Assembly (NCBI RefSeq): GCF_028621715.1
Contig: NZ_CP117466.1
Location: 1,803,501 to 1,867,500 of the forward strand
Source: Paracoccus marcusii
GTDB lineage: Bacteria; Pseudomonadota; Alphaproteobacteria; Rhodobacterales; Rhodobacteraceae
Direction of reading: 5' to 3'
Length of the DNA stretch: 64,000 nucleotides
A program made the translations under genes and the position numbers. Of the stretch, positions 39,198-50,399 are shown in pieces. The number at the start of each line of letters is the position of its first letter. Position 1 is the first letter of the stretch. A model generated the notes under the pieces. The model did not search any database, had not been told where the DNA came from, and saw only the letters and a program-made list of their open reading frames with translations.

Positions 39198-39274
39198 GAT
39201 GGCGCCCCGCCTGTGCGCCATCCGTCCCCAAAGCTCGCGCACCTGGCCGGCCCCGCAGGAGGCCGGCCCTTTTC
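39198..39274 (+). terminator. Terminator region after the miniprotein
   Basis: Two hairpins: GGATGGCGC / GCGCCATCC, then GGCCGGCC (39245-39252) / GGCCGGCC (39261-39268) followed by CTTTTC. The second fits an intrinsic terminator on the plus strand and also lies just past the convergent NifU-like gene. Confidence 0.75.
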
Positions 39275-39710
39275 ATGCGGATGCCTTGTCCAGCGCCTCC
39301 AGCGTGGCGTCCCAGGCCAGCAGGATCGACGGATGGCGGTTGGGATAGGCGCGCGCAGGCGTCAGCGCCTCGAGGTCGGAAAAGGGCGCGCCGGGGGCGG
39401 GGGCATCCTGGGTCAGCATCGCGCGCAGCTGATCGCGCGCCTGCACGATGCCCGCCCGGTCCATGCCGATCACCGCCTGTCCCAGCACGGATGCCGAAGC
39501 CTGACCCAGGGCGCAGGCCCGCACCTCCTGCGCGAAATCGCTGATGCGGCCATCGGCCATCGACAGGTGCACAGTCACGGACGATCCACATTGCGGCGAC
39601 CGGCGCTGGACGCTCGCCTGTGCGTCGTCCAGCCGGCCCTGATGGGGGATGGCGGTCGTCAGCGCGAGGATGCGTCGCGAGTAAAGCTGCATCAGATCGG
39701 TTTCGGCCAT
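39273..39710 (-). CDS. NifU/IscU N-terminal-like iron-sulfur scaffold protein
   Basis: A 145-residue protein of the NifU_N family. Two cluster-ligand regions are visible: SPQCGSSVTVHLSM and EVRACALGQASASVLG. The third ligand site, normally R(I/V)KC near the C-terminus, reads RHPSILLAWDA, so the third Cys is replaced by Ser. Such proteins are common beside hisI in Rhodobacteraceae. A reduced or altered cluster-assembly role is inferred. Confidence 0.85.
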   Translation of the reverse strand: MAETDLMQLYSRRILALTTAIPHQGRLDDAQASVQRRSPQCGSSVTVHLSMADGRISDFAQEVRACALGQASASVLGQAVIGMDRAGIVQARDQLRAMLTQDAPAPGAPFSDLEALTPARAYPNRHPSILLAWDATLEALDKASA

Positions 39711-39782
39711 GCGTCATCCCTTGGGGTTTCATCAGCGCGGGTCGATGAGTAGATAGGGACGGCCATGCCGAAAGGAAACCCG

Positions 39783-40139
39783 ATGTTCGACCCCCTCAGC
39801 CTGAAATATGACGCGGCCGGCCTGATCCCCGCCATCGCGCAGGACGCCGCCTCGGGCGAGGTGCTGATGATGGCCTGGATGAACGCCGACGCCGTGGCCC
39901 GGACGCTGGAGACAGGACGCGTGACCTATTGGTCGCGGTCGCGGTCGTCGTTCTGGATCAAGGGCGAAAGTTCGGGCCACGTTCAGGCGCTGGTCGAGAT
40001 GCGCGTCGACTGCGACCGCGACTGTCTGCTGGTGCTGGTCGACCAGACCGGGCCCGCCTGCCACACGAACCGGCGCAGCTGCTTTTACACCGGCATCCGG
40101 GACGGGGCCGAGGTCGTGCTGACCGAACCGATGGTCTAA
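39783..40139 (+). CDS. hisI: Phosphoribosyl-AMP cyclohydrolase
   Basis: A 118-residue HisI enzyme catalysing the third step of histidine biosynthesis. VLMMAWMNADAVARTLETGRVTYWSRSR and the metal-binding DCDRDCLLVLVDQTGPACHTNRRSCFY (split here by function: Asp and Cys ligands) are canonical. The ATG at 39783 follows AGGA; an in-frame ATG at 39765 is weaker. There is no fused HisE domain. The gene is not in a his operon and ends 4 bp into the convergent gluQ. Confidence 0.95.
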   Translation: MFDPLSLKYDAAGLIPAIAQDAASGEVLMMAWMNADAVARTLETGRVTYWSRSRSSFWIKGESSGHVQALVEMRVDCDRDCLLVLVDQTGPACHTNRRSCFYTGIRDGAEVVLTEPMV

Positions 40140-40960
40140 AGCCCGACCATGCGGCGGATGTCGTCCGGGGACGCTCCGTCCGACCGGTACTGGCGGATTG
40201 CGCGGGCATCGTCGCGCTTCGCCAACCGCCGCCCCGCCGTGTCGCGGATCAGCCGGTGGTGCAGATAGGCCGGCGTCGGCAGGTCCAGCAGGTGCTGCAG
40301 CAGCACGTGGATATGGGTCGACGCGAACAGGTCCATCCCCCGCGTCACCAGCGTGATCCCCTGTGCGGCGTCGTCCACGACAACCGCCAGATGATAGGAC
40401 GTACCCATCCCCCGGCGCGACAGGACGACGTCGCCGATGCCCGCAAGGAACTGCTGACGGGTAAGGATGTGGCTTCGGCCTTGATCCGTGAACCCGATGC
40501 TGTCCAGCCCAAGCGCGTCGAAGGCGCGACCGGCGTCCAGCCGGATCACGTCATCAGGGCCGGCATCGCGCAGGTCGCGGTGGCGGCAGGTGCCCGGATA
40601 GATCAGGCCATCCGGCCCGGCAGGCAGGGCGCCCTCCTGCGGGGCGGACAGCGCTGCGCGGATATCCCCCCGGCGGCAGCGGCAGGGATAGGTCAATGGC
40701 GCCAGCCGCGCCAGCGCGTCCTGATAGGCGGGCATGCGGTCGGACTGGCGCATGACCGGCCGCGGCCAGTCCAGGCCCAGCCAAGCCAGGTCCTTGAAGA
40801 TCGCGGCCTCGTATTCCGGGCGACAGCGGTCGCGGTCGATATCCTCGATCCGCAGGTGGAAATCCCCCTGCGCCGCCGCGGTCAGGGCCGAAAACGCATG
40901 GCCCAGGTGCAGCAGCCCCGTGGGCGACGGCGCGAACCGTGTTACTGGGCGGCCAGCCAT
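40136..40960 (-). CDS. gluQ: Glutamyl-Q tRNA(Asp) synthetase
   Basis: A 274-residue truncated glutamyl-tRNA synthetase homologue that glutamylates queuosine of tRNA-Asp. [20 protein letters not shown] holds the HIGH-like motif; CRCRRGD...YPGTC supplies zinc ligands; [12 protein letters not shown] is the KMSKS equivalent. The anticodon-binding domain of GltX is absent, as expected. It starts 19 bp inside the 3' end of trmFO. Confidence 0.93.
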   Translation of the reverse strand: MAGRPVTRFAPSPTGLLHLGHAFSALTAAAQGDFHLRIEDIDRDRCRPEYEAAIFKDLAWLGLDWPRPVMRQSDRMPAYQDALARLAPLTYPCRCRRGDIRAALSAPQEGALPAGPDGLIYPGTCRHRDLRDAGPDDVIRLDAGRAFDALGLDSIGFTDQGRSHILTRQQFLAGIGDVVLSRRGMGTSYHLAVVVDDAAQGITLVTRGMDLFASTHIHVLLQHLLDLPTPAYLHHRLIRDTAGRRLAKRDDARAIRQYRSDGASPDDIRRMVGL

Positions 40961-42279
40961 GCGTTGAAATCGTCCTTGGCGCGCTGCGTGTAGGCGGGAT
41001 AGCGGTCCTTGCGGCCGCGGCGACCCGACCGGCTGTCGGGCAGGGGCGGGAACAGGCCAAAGTTCACGTTCATCGGCTGAAAGGTCTTGGCCTCGGCCCC
41101 GCCGGTGATGTGGTTGACCAGCGCGCCCATCGCGGTGGTGAAGGGCGGCGGCGCCAGATCGCGCCCCAGGGCCTGGGCTGCGGCCATGCGCCCTGCCAGC
41201 AGCCCCATCGCGGCGCTTTCGACGTATCCCTCGACCCCGGTGACCTGCCCGGCAAAGCGCAGGTTCGGCGCCAGGCGCAGGCGCATGCGGTCGTCCAGCA
41301 ACGTCGGTGAGTTCAAAAAGCTGTTGCGGTGGATGCCGCCAAGCCGGGCAAAGCTGGCATTCTGCAGGCCAGGGATCATCCGGAACACCTGGGTCTGCGC
41401 ACCGTATTTCATCTTGGTCTGAAAGCCCACGATATTGTACAGCGTGCCGAGCGCGTTGTCGCGGCGCAGCTGGACCACGGCATAGGCCTTTTCCTGAGGC
41501 TTGTGGGCATTGGTCAGGCCCACGGGCTTCATCGGACCGTGGCGCAGGGTCTCGCGGCCGCGTTCGGCCATGACCTCGATGGGCAGGCAGCCATCGAAAT
41601 AGCCCGCGGTCTCGCCCTCGTGGAACTCGGTCTTGTCGGCGGCCAGAAGCGCGTCGATGAAGGCCTCGTATTCGTCGCGGTTCATCGGGCAGTTGATATA
41701 GGCCTTCTGCTCGGCCTCCGTCTCGCCCTTGTCATAGCGCGACTGCTCCCAGGCGATCGACATGTCGATCGTGTCGGCATGCACGATGGGCGCAATGGCG
41801 TCGAAGAAGGCCAGCGCGTCCGTCCCCGTCACGCCGCGGATCGCCCCGGCCAGCGCGTCCGAGGTCAGCGGCCCCGTCGCCACGATCCAGTTGCCGGTGC
41901 CGGGCAGTTCGGTGATCTCTCCGGGAACGATGGTGATCAGCGGCTCCGCCTGCAGCGCGGCGGTGACGGCGGCCGAAAAGGCCTCGCGGTCCACGGCCAG
42001 CGCGCCGCCCGCGGGCAGGCGGTAACGGCCCGCCATCTCCATGATCAGACCGCCGGCGGCCCGCATCTCCCAGTGCAGCTGGCCGACGGCGTTCATCACG
42101 TCGTCATCGGACCGGAAGCTGTTCGAACAGACCATCTCGGCGCAGTCGCCGGTCTTGTGGGCAAAGGTTTCGACCTGCGGGCGCATCTCGTGCAGCACGA
42201 CGGGCACGCCCATCCGGGTGATCTGCCAGGCGGCTTCCGATCCGGCAAGGCCGGCACCGATGATGTGGACGGGTTCCAT
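40942..42279 (-). CDS. trmFO: Methylenetetrahydrofolate-tRNA-(uracil-5-)-methyltransferase
   Basis: A 445-residue flavoenzyme forming m5U54 in tRNA with 5,10-methylene-THF as carbon donor. The FAD-binding [17 protein letters not shown] start, CSNSFRSDD with its catalytic Cys, and the [20 protein letters not shown]-terminal dinucleotide motif are clear. Alphaproteobacteria often use this enzyme instead of TrmA. It overlaps gluQ, so two tRNA-modification genes form a pair. Confidence 0.95.
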   Translation of the reverse strand: MEPVHIIGAGLAGSEAAWQITRMGVPVVLHEMRPQVETFAHKTGDCAEMVCSNSFRSDDDVMNAVGQLHWEMRAAGGLIMEMAGRYRLPAGGALAVDREAFSAAVTAALQAEPLITIVPGEITELPGTGNWIVATGPLTSDALAGAIRGVTGTDALAFFDAIAPIVHADTIDMSIAWEQSRYDKGETEAEQKAYINCPMNRDEYEAFIDALLAADKTEFHEGETAGYFDGCLPIEVMAERGRETLRHGPMKPVGLTNAHKPQEKAYAVVQLRRDNALGTLYNIVGFQTKMKYGAQTQVFRMIPGLQNASFARLGGIHRNSFLNSPTLLDDRMRLRLAPNLRFAGQVTGVEGYVESAAMGLLAGRMAAAQALGRDLAPPPFTTAMGALVNHITGGAEAKTFQPMNVNFGLFPPLPDSRSGRRGRKDRYPAYTQRAKDDFNAWLAAQ

Positions 42280-42380
42280 GCGTGTCTCCTTGACGGGTGG
42301 GCTAGCAAGGCCGTGGCGGAATGGAAAGGGGCGGCGCCGTCGGCACCGCCCCCAGGGTCATGCGACCGATCCGCGCGGGA

Positions 42381-43010
42381 TCAGGCCTCGGCGGCTGCCT
42401 CGGCGGCGTCGCCGTCCTCTGCATCATCCTCGGCGCGCAGGGCCGACGGTGCGGCCAGGTTCGCGATGACGAAGTCGCGGTCGATCGTCGCCTTGGCGCC
42501 GTTCGGCAGCGTGACGTCGCTGATGTGGATAGTGTCGCCGATCTGGCGGCCTTCCAGGTCCACGGTCAGATGATCGGGGATGTCACCCGCGGTCACGACC
42601 AGCTCGACCTCGGGACGCACGGTGACCAGGGTGCCACCGCGCTTGAGACCGGGGCACTTGTCCTCGTTGATGAACTCGACCGGGATGAACAGGTTCACCT
42701 TGGACGTGCGGCGCAGGCGCATGAAGTCGATGTGGATCGGCAGATCCTTGACGACGTCGCGCTGGACGCCGCGGCAGATGACGCGGACATCGTCCTGGCC
42801 CTCGACCTGCAGGTTCCACAGCGTGGACATGAAGCGGCCGGCGCGCAGCGTGGTCAGCAGCTTGTTGAAGTCGAACGCGATCGAGACGGGCTCTTTGCCG
42901 TCGCCATACACGATACCGGGCACCTTGCCTTCGCGGCGGGTCTGGCGGGCGGCCCCCTTGCCTGACCCCGCGCGTGCCTCGGCCACCAGATTCGGAATCT
43001 CTTTGGCCAT
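42381..43010 (-). CDS. rplY: 50S ribosomal protein L25 (CTC form)
   Basis: A 209-residue L25/Ctc protein that binds 5S rRNA. The N-terminal domain ([27 protein letters not shown]) and the C-terminal TL5-type domain are present, ending in an acidic Ala/Glu tail. The start at 43010 gives [13 protein letters not shown]; upstream in-frame codons are leader. A hairpin-capable element (CACCCT CCA AGGGTG) sits in the leader around 43043. Confidence 0.94.
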   Translation of the reverse strand: MAKEIPNLVAEARAGSGKGAARQTRREGKVPGIVYGDGKEPVSIAFDFNKLLTTLRAGRFMSTLWNLQVEGQDDVRVICRGVQRDVVKDLPIHIDFMRLRRTSKVNLFIPVEFINEDKCPGLKRGGTLVTVRPEVELVVTAGDIPDHLTVDLEGRQIGDTIHISDVTLPNGAKATIDRDFVIANLAAPSALRAEDDAEDGDAAEAAAEA

Positions 43011-43219
43011 TTTCTTAATCCTTAACCATGATTGAAGACGCCACCCTCCAAGGGTGCGTGGCGCCAAGCGGTGCCCTTAGCGCAGACAGGCCCGGATGTG
43101 AAGTCAGAAATACCACGCCGCGCGACGCATGCGCGCAGGTGAATTGACTTGCCGGTCCCCCCGGCCCTATGGGCCGACAGGGCCTGCGCGCAAGGCGTGG
43201 GCGGGGCTTGGGGGCAGCG

Positions 43220-44179
43220 GTGGACAAGACGCAGACGCGGCAGATGTCGGTGGACTATCTGCGGGTGGTGCTGGCCGCCTTCGTGGTCGTCGCGCATTCG
43301 GGCCTTGCCCGAGAGACGTTCCGGACCTGGGGCGATGCGGGCCTGGTCGCGCTGGCCACGGGCAACAGCGTGCTGCGCGTCGCGGTGCCGGTCTTCACGC
43401 TGATCGCGGGGTATTTCCTGGCATCGGTGCTGCGGCGGGCGCGGCTGTCGGATTGGGTGGGGCATCTGCTGGTGCTCTATGCCGTCTGGTCGGCGGTCTA
43501 TCTGCTGTTCCTGTGGCCCTATTACACGAACCGGCCCCTTGGACTGACCGCGACCGAACTGACGCTTGGCTTCATGCACCTGTGGTTTCTGGAGGGGCTG
43601 GCGATCTCCGGCGTGATCCTGGGCGCGGTGCGGCTGCTGGGATCGGGGGCCGTGGTCGCGTCGGCGGTCGTGCTGGGGCTGGTGGGGGTCGCGCTGCAAT
43701 ACGCGCGGATGGCCGGCCTGTCCGAGATGCCCGTCGAACATTATCGCAACGGCCCCTTCTACCTCTATCCCTATCTGGTGATGGGCTGGTTGATGGCCGT
43801 GCATCCGCCGCGCCTGTCGACGGCCCTTCTGTGGGCGATGGTCGCGGGGGGGCTGGTCCTGACCATCGGCGAAAGCCTGTACTGGCTGCGCCGCATCGGA
43901 GAGGAGCCGCTGCTGGAGATCCCGGTCGGCCACCTGATCCTGTGTCCGGCGCTGCTGCTGCTGGTAATGCGGCTGCGGATGCCTGACACGGCGCTGCCCT
44001 TGGGGCGGGCGGCGGCGGGGATCTATGTGCTGCACGTGATTGTTCTGCAGGGGCTGCCGAAGCTGGGGGTGGACCATCCCGGCGTCACGGCGGTCCTGGG
44101 GATCGCCTTGCCGTTCCTGCTGGTCTGGGGCGTCAGCCTCGCGGGCCGACGCCACCGCTGGTTGTCGCGCCTGTTCTAG
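43220..44179 (+). CDS. Acyltransferase family 3 membrane protein
   Basis: About 319 residues with roughly ten transmembrane helices. The SVDYLRVVLAAFVVVAHS start carries the catalytic His motif of OafA/NodX-type acyltransferases, and HLWFLEGLAISG and GIYVLHVIVLQ are typical later motifs. Starts at GTG 43220 (preceded by GGGGGC) or ATG 43244 are possible. It likely O-acetylates or acylates a surface sugar. It stands alone between rplY and lldD. Confidence 0.82.
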   Translation: MDKTQTRQMSVDYLRVVLAAFVVVAHSGLARETFRTWGDAGLVALATGNSVLRVAVPVFTLIAGYFLASVLRRARLSDWVGHLLVLYAVWSAVYLLFLWPYYTNRPLGLTATELTLGFMHLWFLEGLAISGVILGAVRLLGSGAVVASAVVLGLVGVALQYARMAGLSEMPVEHYRNGPFYLYPYLVMGWLMAVHPPRLSTALLWAMVAGGLVLTIGESLYWLRRIGEEPLLEIPVGHLILCPALLLLVMRLRMPDTALPLGRAAAGIYVLHVIVLQGLPKLGVDHPGVTAVLGIALPFLLVWGVSLAGRRHRWLSRLF

Positions 44180-45354
44180 GCCGGCTGGCCGATCTGGTAT
44201 TCGTCCAGGAAGTCGCGCGGGATCAGCAGATGCTCGGGCCCGATATTGTCCAGGTCGCGTTCGCCGCACAGCGCCATGCTGATGTCCAGCTCCTTGCGGA
44301 TGATCTCCAGCGCGCGGGTCACGCCGGCCTCTCCCATCGCGCCCAGCCCGTGCAGCCAGGCCCGTCCGATCCAGGTGCCGTGCGCGCCAAGCGCCAGCGC
44401 CTTGAGCACGTCCTGACCCGACCGGATGCCGCTGTCCATGTGGACCTCGACCCGGTCGCCCACCGCCTTGACGATATGGGGCAGCATCCGGATCGACGAC
44501 AGGGCACCGTCCAGCTGGCGCCCGCCATGGTTGCTGACGATGATCGCATCGGCGCCGAAATCGGCGGCCATGCGGGCGTCTTCGGGGTCCAGGATGCCCT
44601 TCAGGATCAGCTTGCCACCCCACATGTCGCGGATCCTGGCGATCTTGTCCCAGTCCAGGCGCTCGTCGAACTGCTCCGCCGTCCAGCTCATCAGGCTGGA
44701 GGTGTCGCCCACGCCCTTGGCATGGCCCACGATATTGCCGAAGAAGCGGCGCTTGGTCTTCAGCATGCCCATGCCCCACCGCCAGCGGGTGGCCAGGTCC
44801 AGCACCGTGGGCAGGGTCATCTTGGGCGGCGCGGACAGGCCGTTCTTCAGGTCCTTGTGCCGCTGGCCCAGGATCTGCAGGTCCAGCGTCAGGACTAGCG
44901 CGCTGCAGTTGGCGGCCTTGGCGCGTTCGATGATGGCGGCCACGAAATCCTGGTCCTTCATCACGTACAGCTGGAACATGAAGGGCGCGGTCGTGTGCGC
45001 GGCCACGTCCTCGATCGAACAGATCGACATGGTGGACAGGCAGAACGGCACGCCGAACTTCTCGGCCGCGCGGGCGGCGTGGATCTCTCCGTCGGCATGC
45101 TGCATGCCTGTCATGCCGACCGGAGCCAGCGCCACCGGCATGGTCACTGCCTGACCCGCCATCTGCCGCGACAGGCGGCGGTCGGACATGTCCACGGCGA
45201 CCTTCTGGCGCAGCTTCAGCCGCGCGAAATCGGTCGTGTTGTCGCGAAAGGTCTGTTCGGTATAGCTGCCCGATTCCGCGTAATCGTAGAACATCTTGGG
45301 CGTGCGGGCGCGGTGCATCCGCTTGAGATCGTCGATGCAGGTGATGACGGGCAT
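44176..45354 (-). CDS. lldD: L-lactate dehydrogenase (FMN, quinone-linked)
   Basis: A 392-residue member of the 2-hydroxyacid oxidase family that oxidises L-lactate to pyruvate and passes electrons to the quinone pool. ALAPVGMTGMQHADGEIHAARAA, the FMN-binding TLDLQ and LKGILDPEDARMA (Lys), the catalytic His in SNHGGRQLDGALSS, and DSGIRSGQDVLKALALGA are clear. The start at 45354 gives MPVITCIDDLKRMHRAR, the family standard. A 25-bp inverted repeat is immediately upstream. Confidence 0.93.
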   Translation of the reverse strand: MPVITCIDDLKRMHRARTPKMFYDYAESGSYTEQTFRDNTTDFARLKLRQKVAVDMSDRRLSRQMAGQAVTMPVALAPVGMTGMQHADGEIHAARAAEKFGVPFCLSTMSICSIEDVAAHTTAPFMFQLYVMKDQDFVAAIIERAKAANCSALVLTLDLQILGQRHKDLKNGLSAPPKMTLPTVLDLATRWRWGMGMLKTKRRFFGNIVGHAKGVGDTSSLMSWTAEQFDERLDWDKIARIRDMWGGKLILKGILDPEDARMAADFGADAIIVSNHGGRQLDGALSSIRMLPHIVKAVGDRVEVHMDSGIRSGQDVLKALALGAHGTWIGRAWLHGLGAMGEAGVTRALEIIRKELDISMALCGERDLDNIGPEHLLIPRDFLDEYQIGQPA

Positions 45355-45370
45355 GGCATGGCCTTTCGCG

Positions 45371-45395
45371 AACTGGTCAAAACTTATTACCAGTT
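45371..45395 (-). promoter_or_regulatory. Operator-like inverted repeat before lldD
   Basis: AACTGGT (45371-45377) and ACCAGTT (45389-45395) flank 11 bp, 16 bp upstream of the lldD start. The TGGT/ACCA cores are typical of GntR/FadR-class operators, the class to which LldR belongs. No lldR gene is adjacent. Confidence 0.6.
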
Positions 45396-45412
45396 GCGCG
45401 GGCCCCTGGCAA

Positions 45413-45661
45413 TCACCCGCCCGCGCGTCCCCGCAGGCCCGGATCGACCACAGGGCCGCGCAGCGCATCGGCCCGCGCCTGCAGGGCGGCTGCACGGGCG
45501 GCGGTCGCATCCTCCAGCGGTGTGGGGTCGGTGCGGGCCGCGGTCGCATGGGCGGGCAGGGCGGGTTTGGCCAGCGCCTGTTCCGTCGGCAGCAGGCGGG
45601 GATAGTCCCCGTCGGCGGTGCAGGCGGCCAGCGTCAGCGCAAGGATCAGGGCGTGCTTCAT
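45413..45661 (-). CDS. Small hypothetical lipoprotein
   Basis: An 82-residue frame starting MKHALILALTLAACTADG with a lipobox (LAAC). The mature part is Ala/Arg-rich with PALPAHATAARTDPTPLEDA and no recognised domain. It lies between the TetR gene (divergent) and lldD. The leader is persuasive, but the short, biased mature part leaves expression uncertain. Confidence 0.6.
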   Translation of the reverse strand: MKHALILALTLAACTADGDYPRLLPTEQALAKPALPAHATAARTDPTPLEDATAARAAALQARADALRGPVVDPGLRGRAGG

Positions 45662-45737
45662 GGCGGCGACGATACGCGGGCCGTGGGCGCCCGGCAACGC
45701 CTTCCCTCGGCCACGGCTGCGCGCTAGACACGGGGCC

Positions 45738-46322
45738 ATGGCCCGCACCACCGGTTCCCGCGCCGAAATCACCGGCCCCCTGATCCGCGACAAGGCCCGC
45801 CGCCTGTTCGCGCGGCAGGGCTATGCCGCCGTGTCGATGCGCCAGATCGCGGCTGCCGTGGGCGTGCAGGCCGGCGCGCTCTACGCCTATACGCCCGACA
45901 AGCAGGCGCTGCTGGCCGACCTGCTGGAAAGCCACATGCAGGAGCTGCTGGACGCCTGGTCGGACGATCCGGCGGCCGATCCGCTGGCGCGGCTGGAACG
46001 CTTCGTGCGGTTCCACATCGATTTCAGCCTTGATCACAGCGACGCGGTGTTCCTGTCCTATATGGAGCTGCGCAACCTGACGCCCGACAATTTCGGCCGC
46101 ATCGCGGCGCTGCGGGGCCGGTACGAGGCCGCGTTGGAGCGGATCCTGCGCGACGGGGTCGCCTCCCGCTCCATGCGGATCGAGGATCCCAAGCTGACCA
46201 CACTGGCCCTGATCGCGATGCTGACCGGGGTGACGAACTGGTACCGCGAGGGCGGGCGCCTGGACCGGGGCCGCATCGCCCAGATCTATTGGGGGCTGGC
46301 CCGCGGCGCCGTGGGTGCCTGA
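45738..46322 (+). CDS. TetR-family transcriptional regulator
   Basis: A 194-residue regulator. The N-terminal helix-turn-helix includes RLFARQGYAAVSMRQIAAAVGVQAGALYAYTPDKQALL. The C-terminal ligand domain (about 75-190) contains FHIDFSLDHSDAVFLSYMELRNLT. It is divergent from the small lipoprotein gene and 42 bp upstream of dnaG. Its targets are unknown; the lldD repeat is not a typical TetR operator. Confidence 0.9.
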   Translation: MARTTGSRAEITGPLIRDKARRLFARQGYAAVSMRQIAAAVGVQAGALYAYTPDKQALLADLLESHMQELLDAWSDDPAADPLARLERFVRFHIDFSLDHSDAVFLSYMELRNLTPDNFGRIAALRGRYEAALERILRDGVASRSMRIEDPKLTTLALIAMLTGVTNWYREGGRLDRGRIAQIYWGLARGAVGA

Positions 46323-46364
46323 AGGCGCTTGCTGCCCCCCGCGCCATGCCGGATAATCGCGCCC

Positions 46365-48275
46365 ATGTCCCTGCCCCCCGGTTTCCTTGATGAGATTCGC
46401 AACCGCGTCCCGATCAGCCGGGTGATCGGCAAGAAGGTCACGTGGGATCTGCGCAAGTCGAACCAGGCGCGCGGCGATTGGTGGGCACCGTGCCCCTTCC
46501 ACCAGGAAAAGTCCGCCAGCTTTCACTGCGACGACCAGAAGGGCTATTATTACTGCTTCGGCTGTCAGGCCAAGGGCGACGCCATCGGTTTCCTGCGCGA
46601 CCATGACGGGATGGAGTTCATCGAGGCGGTCAAGCTCTTGGCCGCCGAGGCCGGGCTGACCATGCCCGAACCCGACCCCCGTGCCCGCGAAAAGACCGAC
46701 AGGCGGACGCGGCTGCTGGAGGTGACCGAGGCCGCCTGCCGCTGGTTCCGCCTGCAGTTGCAGACCGGCGCCGCGGCGGATGCGCGCGATTACCTAGACC
46801 GCCGCGGCCTGGACGCCGCCGCACTGGACCGGTTCGAGATCGGCTTTGCCCCCGATCACCGCACCGCCCTGACCGCGGCTCTGCGCGACAAGGGCTTTGC
46901 CGAGGATCAGATCGTCGAGGCCGGCATGTCCGCCCGGCCCGAAGGCGGCGGCGCGGCCTATGACCGGTTCCGGGGGCGCATCATCTTTCCGATCCGCGAC
47001 GGACAGGGCCGCTGCATCGGCTTTGGCGGCCGGGCGATGGACCCGAACGCGCGGGCGAAATACCTCAACAGCCCGGAAACGCCGCTTTTCGACAAGGGGC
47101 GCAATCTGTACAATCTGGGCCCTGCACGCAGCGCGGTCGCCAAGGGCCAGCGGCTGGTCGTGGCCGAAGGCTATATGGACGTGATCGCCTTGGCCCGCGC
47201 GGGGTTCGAGGGGGCGGTGGCTCCCCTGGGCACCGCCATCACCGAGGAGCAGCTGCGCCTGATGTGGCGCGTCTCGCCCGAACCGGTGATCGCGCTGGAC
47301 GGCGATGCGGCGGGCCAGCGCGCGGCGCAGCGGCTGATCGACCTGGCGCTGCCGCTGACCGGACCCGGACAGGCACTGCGCTTTGTCATTTTGCCCGCGG
47401 GGCAGGATCCCGACGATCTGATCAAGGCATCCGGCCCGAGCGCGATGGGGGCGCTGCTGGATCAGGCACGGCCCATGCTGGATCTGCTCTGGGCGCGCGA
47501 GACGCAGGGGCAGGTCTTCGACAGCCCCGAACGCAAGGCGGCCCTGGATCGCCGCCTGGCCGAGGCTGTTGCCCGCATCCCCGATGAACGTACCCGCGCG
47601 CTGTACTCCGAAGATATCCGGCGCAAGCAGTGGGAGCTGTTCGGCGGTGGCGCCCGCAAGACCACCCCGCGGGGGGGCGCGGCCGGGCGTGGTCCGGCCC
47701 GGCGCCAAGGGGCCTCGATGGCCCCGCGGGCGGCGTCCCTGCCGGTGGGGATCAACGTCCCGGAACAGGGAGAGGGGACGCTGGAGGGCGCCGCCCTGCT
47801 GATCTGTGCGTTGCGCCCTTCAGTCGTGGCGCATGTCGAGGCGCGTCTTGAACGCGTGCTGCCGCGCGACCCGGACCGCGCGGCGCTGCTTCATGATCTG
47901 CTGACCCATACCGACAGCCCGGCCGGGCGGCGCGGCCTTGAAACCCTGCGCCGCGACGCCCATCTGGGCCTGACGCCCGCAATCATCGAACGGAAGGACG
48001 ACGACGGCGCCGTGACGATGCTGCTGGATCTTCTGGACCGCATCGAGGTCGCGCGCGCCACGACGCACGAACTGCCCCGCGCCGAATCCGAGATCCAGGG
48101 AGAGGCCGATGAGGGACTGACATGGCGCATCAGCCAGATAACCCGCGCCCGCCACCGGGCCGAGAACCCCGAGATGGAGACGTCGGGCGACATGAACGAG
48201 GATCGCGACGCCATGTCGGCGCAATTGTCGGATTGGCTGTCGGGCCAGATCTGGCGCAAGCCGCCCCGGCGGTGA
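46365..48275 (+). CDS. dnaG: DNA primase
   Basis: A 636-residue primase. The zinc-binding domain (CPFHQEKSASFHCDDQKGYYYCFGC type, CHCC), the TOPRIM domain with VAEGYMDVIAL and the ALDGDAAGQRAA metal site, and a C-terminal helicase-interaction domain are visible. The ATG at 46365 gives MSLPPGFLDEIRNRVPI, the family start. It precedes rpoD, the classical dnaG-rpoD macromolecular synthesis order, without rpsU. Confidence 0.95.
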   Translation: MSLPPGFLDEIRNRVPISRVIGKKVTWDLRKSNQARGDWWAPCPFHQEKSASFHCDDQKGYYYCFGCQAKGDAIGFLRDHDGMEFIEAVKLLAAEAGLTMPEPDPRAREKTDRRTRLLEVTEAACRWFRLQLQTGAAADARDYLDRRGLDAAALDRFEIGFAPDHRTALTAALRDKGFAEDQIVEAGMSARPEGGGAAYDRFRGRIIFPIRDGQGRCIGFGGRAMDPNARAKYLNSPETPLFDKGRNLYNLGPARSAVAKGQRLVVAEGYMDVIALARAGFEGAVAPLGTAITEEQLRLMWRVSPEPVIALDGDAAGQRAAQRLIDLALPLTGPGQALRFVILPAGQDPDDLIKASGPSAMGALLDQARPMLDLLWARETQGQVFDSPERKAALDRRLAEAVARIPDERTRALYSEDIRRKQWELFGGGARKTTPRGGAAGRGPARRQGASMAPRAASLPVGINVPEQGEGTLEGAALLICALRPSVVAHVEARLERVLPRDPDRAALLHDLLTHTDSPAGRRGLETLRRDAHLGLTPAIIERKDDDGAVTMLLDLLDRIEVARATTHELPRAESEIQGEADEGLTWRISQITRARHRAENPEMETSGDMNEDRDAMSAQLSDWLSGQIWRKPPRR

Positions 48276-48279
48276 CCGC

Positions 48280-48307
48280 GATTCGCAACCCCCGGGGGTT
48301 GCGAATC
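48280..48307. repeat. Perfect 28-bp palindrome between dnaG and rpoD
   Basis: The left half GATTCGCAACCCCC is followed directly by its exact reverse complement. It lies 4 bp after the dnaG stop and may end the dnaG message. Its ends are GANTC methylation sites, and the word GATTCGCA recurs as an inverted pair at 48370-48391. Confidence 0.85.
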
Positions 48308-48369
48308 ATCAGCGCGCCCGGCCTTTGATTCGGCCGGGAAGCACGCTAGAACCGAAGCAACTTTGCGAC

Positions 48370-48391
48370 GATTCGCACGCACATGCGAATC
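48370..48391. promoter_or_regulatory. GATTCGCA inverted repeat upstream of rpoD
   Basis: GATTCGCA (48370-48377) and TGCGAATC (48384-48391) flank 6 bp, 34 bp before the rpoD start. The half-site is the same as in the 28-bp palindrome. A further GC hairpin (CCCGGCC / GGCCGGG) lies between them at about 48317-48338. Confidence 0.55.
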
Positions 48392-48425
48392 ACCCGCCCA
48401 CGATCTCGCCGAGAAGGAGCCCTGG

Positions 48426-50388
<1,963 letters not shown>

Positions 50389-50399
<11 letters not shown>

